The notes under the pieces were generated by a model. That model searched no databases and was not told the origin of the DNA. It saw only the letters and a list, made by a program, of their open reading frames with translations. DNA of 64,000 nucleotides from Chryseobacterium hagamense (GTDB taxonomy: Bacteria; Bacteroidota; Bacteroidia; Flavobacteriales; Weeksellaceae). Each line of letters starts with the position of its first letter. Position 1 is the stretch's first letter. This document shows positions 61,267 to 64,000 of the stretch, piece after piece. The stretch is taken from assembly GCF_007991455.1 (NCBI RefSeq), contig NZ_BJYJ01000013.1, forward strand, positions 62,001 to 126,000. Direction: 5' to 3'. The translations under genes and the position numbers were made by a program.

Positions 61267-63189
61267 TTAATTCTTAATTAAACTGATAACCTGATTCTCA
61301 CTTTCGTTCATAATTTTCCATATTTGCTTAAAGAATGCATAATACTCTTTCGGATAATTTTGACTTAAAACGTCAACTTTTGAACTGACTAAAATCTTAT
61401 TATTTAAAATTTCTATCTTATAAGTATAAGAAATTTCTTTATCATCTGTAACAATCTTCTTTGGTTTCGGAAAATCTATTACTTTATACCCATCTGGAAT
61501 AGTTAGTTCAACTTTCTTTTCTTTTGTAAAAGCAGAAATAAAATCTATTTGGTTTTTTCTTTCTTCTTTCTGATCAAAACTTTCATTACCGGTGTTTAGA
61601 AATAATATAGGGTTTAAAATTATCTTATCACCTACAAGGTCCATCAAATTACTACTAGAAAATTTCATCTTAGATTCAAAATCTCCATCAGGCAATAATT
61701 TCGATTCAACATCCTTAATATTAATTGTGAAATCAGTTTTGAAAACCTGATTATATTTATCATGGTTATCATCAAAATTATCGTAAGCTTCTATAGCATA
61801 GAGACCACTTTCTCTTTTATTCAAACTTCCTTTTATTTCTGAGTTTTGCAAATCTATATCTGCTTGTACAAACAATTCTTTTTTACTAATGTTCGTGTTT
61901 GAAAATGAAAGATCTGTGGCTTTACCATCTTCAAGCAAAATACCGAAATCATTCCAATCTCTTTCTGGCAGCATATTCACTTTAGAGGCAAAAGAAGTGG
62001 CATCATAAACATACAGCTGGTTGTTTATTTTTACAGATGCTAAAACTACGTTCAAGTTACTCGGATTTGGTGATAAGATATTTAGAATACCGTTATTCAC
62101 CGTAGAAATTAATAATGGATTCGCTTCTAAACCTGAATTCTTTAAAACAGCGATCAGTAAAAGGTTTATGTCCGCCGCATTTCCGGACTTTAATTTGAGC
62201 ATTTGCTTTAAATTTTGGCTTGCAATAATCCCATCTTTCTTATTCCATTTATAATTATGTTTAATAAAGTCAAAAATTTTATTTGCTCTTAACAAAGGAT
62301 CATAAAAGGTTTTAATATCTTGCGGTAACAAATCTTTAACCGCATTACTTTTTAGATATCCTCCAAAATCATCATTATTATAAAGTCTCTCAGCAACTTT
62401 ATTCCAGTTTTCCGCCATACTGTATGAAAAATATTTGGTAGAGTATTTTGTTAATTCCGGTTTAATTCTCGCTCTGTATCTATTATCATCCTTTAGAAAT
62501 AACTCATTGGGAAGAGATGTTACATTTTCATAGCCGAATCTATAAACTTCAAAACCTTCATTCAAATGGTTGGTAACTCCCTGAAAATTATATTTCGGCT
62601 TCATAACTTTGCCAGTGCTGTTAAAAGCATAATTCATTGAACTTCCATATTCAAAATTATATTCCTGATATACAACAGGAATATTGTATTGGAGATAATA
62701 GGTCAGATTAAATATATTATTGGTTTCCAATTTATAATTATACTCAAATACTGAACCGTCTAATATATTGGGAATTGCCAATTTATAGATCTTTATTCCT
62801 TTTACTAGATTTTCCTTTAATTGATCTTTTTTAGTAATAATATTTTTTTCAATCTTTCCATTTAAAAAATTATACACCGTAAGTTGAAAGTCAGTGAGAC
62901 TTTCATTGTCGCTTACAGGAATTTCAATATTCAACCAATCTTCCGACCTTTTTTTATCATAGATTTTGATTTTGGAAAAGAATTTTTTAGTCACCTGATA
63001 CCATCCTGATGGTGCAACATTATAGCTAATACTATTATAAAGAATCTCTGCAGGCGCATTTTTCTCAATTTGAGAGTTTGTTTTTTTCAAATCAGCTTCA
63101 TCAAATTTAGGATAATCAAGAAACTTATGTTCTTGCGAAAAAATAAAATTTGATATGAAAACTGAAAACAGTAATAATCTTTTTATCAT
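61267..63189 (-). CDS. DUF3857 transglutaminase-like protein, catalytic residues lost (pair 2, second gene)
   Basis: 640 aa, exported (MIKRLLLFSVFISNFIFSQ). Same domain order as the 57318 protein, with which it is similar throughout (HKFLDYPKFDEADL against HAFLEYPKFSEADL at the N-terminus). The catalytic Cys position is Ala-338 (LKSGNAADINL) and His is Val-381 (SNLNVVLAS). The DNA is visibly more AT-rich than the first pair. It starts 8 bp after the stop of the upstream partner gene. Confidence 0.88.
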   Translation of the reverse strand: MIKRLLLFSVFISNFIFSQEHKFLDYPKFDEADLKKTNSQIEKNAPAEILYNSISYNVAPSGWYQVTKKFFSKIKIYDKKRSEDWLNIEIPVSDNESLTDFQLTVYNFLNGKIEKNIITKKDQLKENLVKGIKIYKLAIPNILDGSVFEYNYKLETNNIFNLTYYLQYNIPVVYQEYNFEYGSSMNYAFNSTGKVMKPKYNFQGVTNHLNEGFEVYRFGYENVTSLPNELFLKDDNRYRARIKPELTKYSTKYFSYSMAENWNKVAERLYNNDDFGGYLKSNAVKDLLPQDIKTFYDPLLRANKIFDFIKHNYKWNKKDGIIASQNLKQMLKLKSGNAADINLLLIAVLKNSGLEANPLLISTVNNGILNILSPNPSNLNVVLASVKINNQLYVYDATSFASKVNMLPERDWNDFGILLEDGKATDLSFSNTNISKKELFVQADIDLQNSEIKGSLNKRESGLYAIEAYDNFDDNHDKYNQVFKTDFTINIKDVESKLLPDGDFESKMKFSSSNLMDLVGDKIILNPILFLNTGNESFDQKEERKNQIDFISAFTKEKKVELTIPDGYKVIDFPKPKKIVTDDKEISYTYKIEILNNKILVSSKVDVLSQNYPKEYYAFFKQIWKIMNESENQVISLIKN

Positions 63190-63197
63190 ATGTTGTT

Positions 63198-64000
63198 TTA
63201 AGCTTTTTTAGACATTAAAATTTTAGAATTATCTGAATTTAAAATTCTCTTTTTGAAATTGATAAAATCGCTAAATTTTTCTTTAGGATATACTCCCTTA
63301 TTCATCTTGATCATCCGTTTTACAATAAGTTTATTTTCATGCTTTTCAAAAGCTATATTGTAAGAACCGAATTCACAATCAATATTTATGCTCTTCGGGA
63401 TTTCTTCTATGAAGTAACCCTGCGGAAGCTCATAAATAATTTCAGATTCATCCTTATAAGCGAGTTTACTTTCGAAAGGCAAATCCCGGATAGAATCTTC
63501 AAAATGGGTACTCTCTTTATAAATGGGTACTGCCCTGAAAACATAGCCATTACCTATTGATTTTGAGTAATTTAAAGCTTTAAAATTCAGATCGAAAGTT
63601 ATTGCAGCAGAATTCTTATTATTATTAAAATCTTTCACTTCAATATTTTCAAAATCCAATGTAGAATATACTTTTTTCAATAATTCCGTTTTATCTTTTT
63701 CAGGAATTAATAAATGCATTAAATTATAATCATACTGAGCACCGTGATAGATAAAGTTTCCTTTTCCGGTAATTGATCTATCTGAATTTAATTGGACATA
63801 TAATGTCTGTTTTTCGTTATTATCTTCAGCTGTAGAACTTGGAGTCTGTATAATATCGATTCCATCAGATTTTACCATCAGTACATTTCTATCGGTCGTG
63901 TTAAAACTCAAATGGTTAAAAGCAATTTGTTGCGAGGTATTTTCCAACCAGATATTTTCTTTATCTGTCGGTACTGTCAAGATAACATGGTTACCTGCCA
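63198..64000 (-). CDS. DUF3857/transglutaminase-core protein (pair 2, first gene; cut by window)
   Basis: Only the C-terminal 267 residues or so are in the window and the frame is open at the right edge. It begins with AGNHVILTVPTDKENIWLENTSQQ, so the catalytic His and acidic residue of the transglutaminase core are present; the Cys region is outside. The C-terminal DUF3858-like part (LPQGYFIEEIPKSINIDCEFG) ends the protein. Best match in the window is the protein at 59254-61146. AT-rich like its partner gene. Confidence 0.88.
   Translation of the reverse strand, partial: AGNHVILTVPTDKENIWLENTSQQIAFNHLSFNTTDRNVLMVKSDGIDIIQTPSSTAEDNNEKQTLYVQLNSDRSITGKGNFIYHGAQYDYNLMHLLIPEKDKTELLKKVYSTLDFENIEVKDFNNNKNSAAITFDLNFKALNYSKSIGNGYVFRAVPIYKESTHFEDSIRDLPFESKLAYKDESEIIYELPQGYFIEEIPKSINIDCEFGSYNIAFEKHENKLIVKRMIKMNKGVYPKEKFSDFINFKKRILNSDNSKILMSKKA

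Overview
The window looks like chromosomal DNA of a flavobacterium close to Chryseobacterium (Bacteroidota, Weeksellaceae). The signs are Bacteroidota-type promoters (TTTG, 17-21 bp, TAnnTTTG), a PorT-like protein of the type IX secretion system, menaquinone-type UbiE, two GLPGLI-family proteins, a grasp-with-spasm peptide cluster and a Cys-rich GG-leader peptide of the kind common in Chryseobacterium. Most of the window is housekeeping sequence. I see no rRNA, tRNA, insertion sequence, prophage or CRISPR array.

Layout. 1-4.1 kb: end of metG, a membrane protein, a methyltransferase and a P-loop kinase. 4.2-9.3 kb: an EmrA/EmrB/TolC-like tripartite efflux operon under its own AraC-type regulator; both transcription units have clear promoters. 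9.3-16.5 kb: DUF962, DUF2891 and DUF4349 proteins, an RsmI-like methyltransferase, a low-Mr phosphatase, dnaA, a thioesterase and pheA. 16.9-30.8 kb: secreted and membrane proteins, rarA, yidD-lgt, the NAD(P)HX repair enzyme, mscL, a SerA-like dehydrogenase, idi and gcvT. 31-35.7 kb: small enzymes, a GLPGLI protein and a fluoride riboswitch in front of a CLC-F type fluoride exporter.

36.1-42 kb is the accessory region. It has a Cys-rich GG-leader peptide gene, an MFS transporter and a tightly packed six-gene peptide-modification operon: precursor, lipoprotein, ATP-grasp ligase, a 62-aa protein, a SPASM-domain maturase without a radical-SAM cysteine motif, and a GLPGLI protein. The precursor core is rich in Ser/Thr and Asp, as expected for side-chain ester or amide macrocycles made by an ATP-grasp enzyme.

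42.5-57.3 kb: rny, zapA and a coiled-coil partner, with a structured RNA resembling 6S RNA between zapA and rny; then hypothetical-ubiE-porT, a KAS III enzyme, a metallophosphoesterase, threonine dehydrogenase, ggt, a dicarboxylate symporter and a lipid kinase. 57.3-64 kb: two tandem copies of a gene pair encoding exported DUF3857/transglutaminase-like proteins. In each pair one member keeps catalytic residues and the other has lost both Cys and His.

Intergenic DNA carries several dispersed repeat families, including five copies of a TGCCGGA-rich element, four of them shortly after stop codons. The best candidates for something little described are the grasp-with-spasm operon with its 62-aa protein, the zapA-linked 6S-like RNA and the active/inactive transglutaminase pairs.
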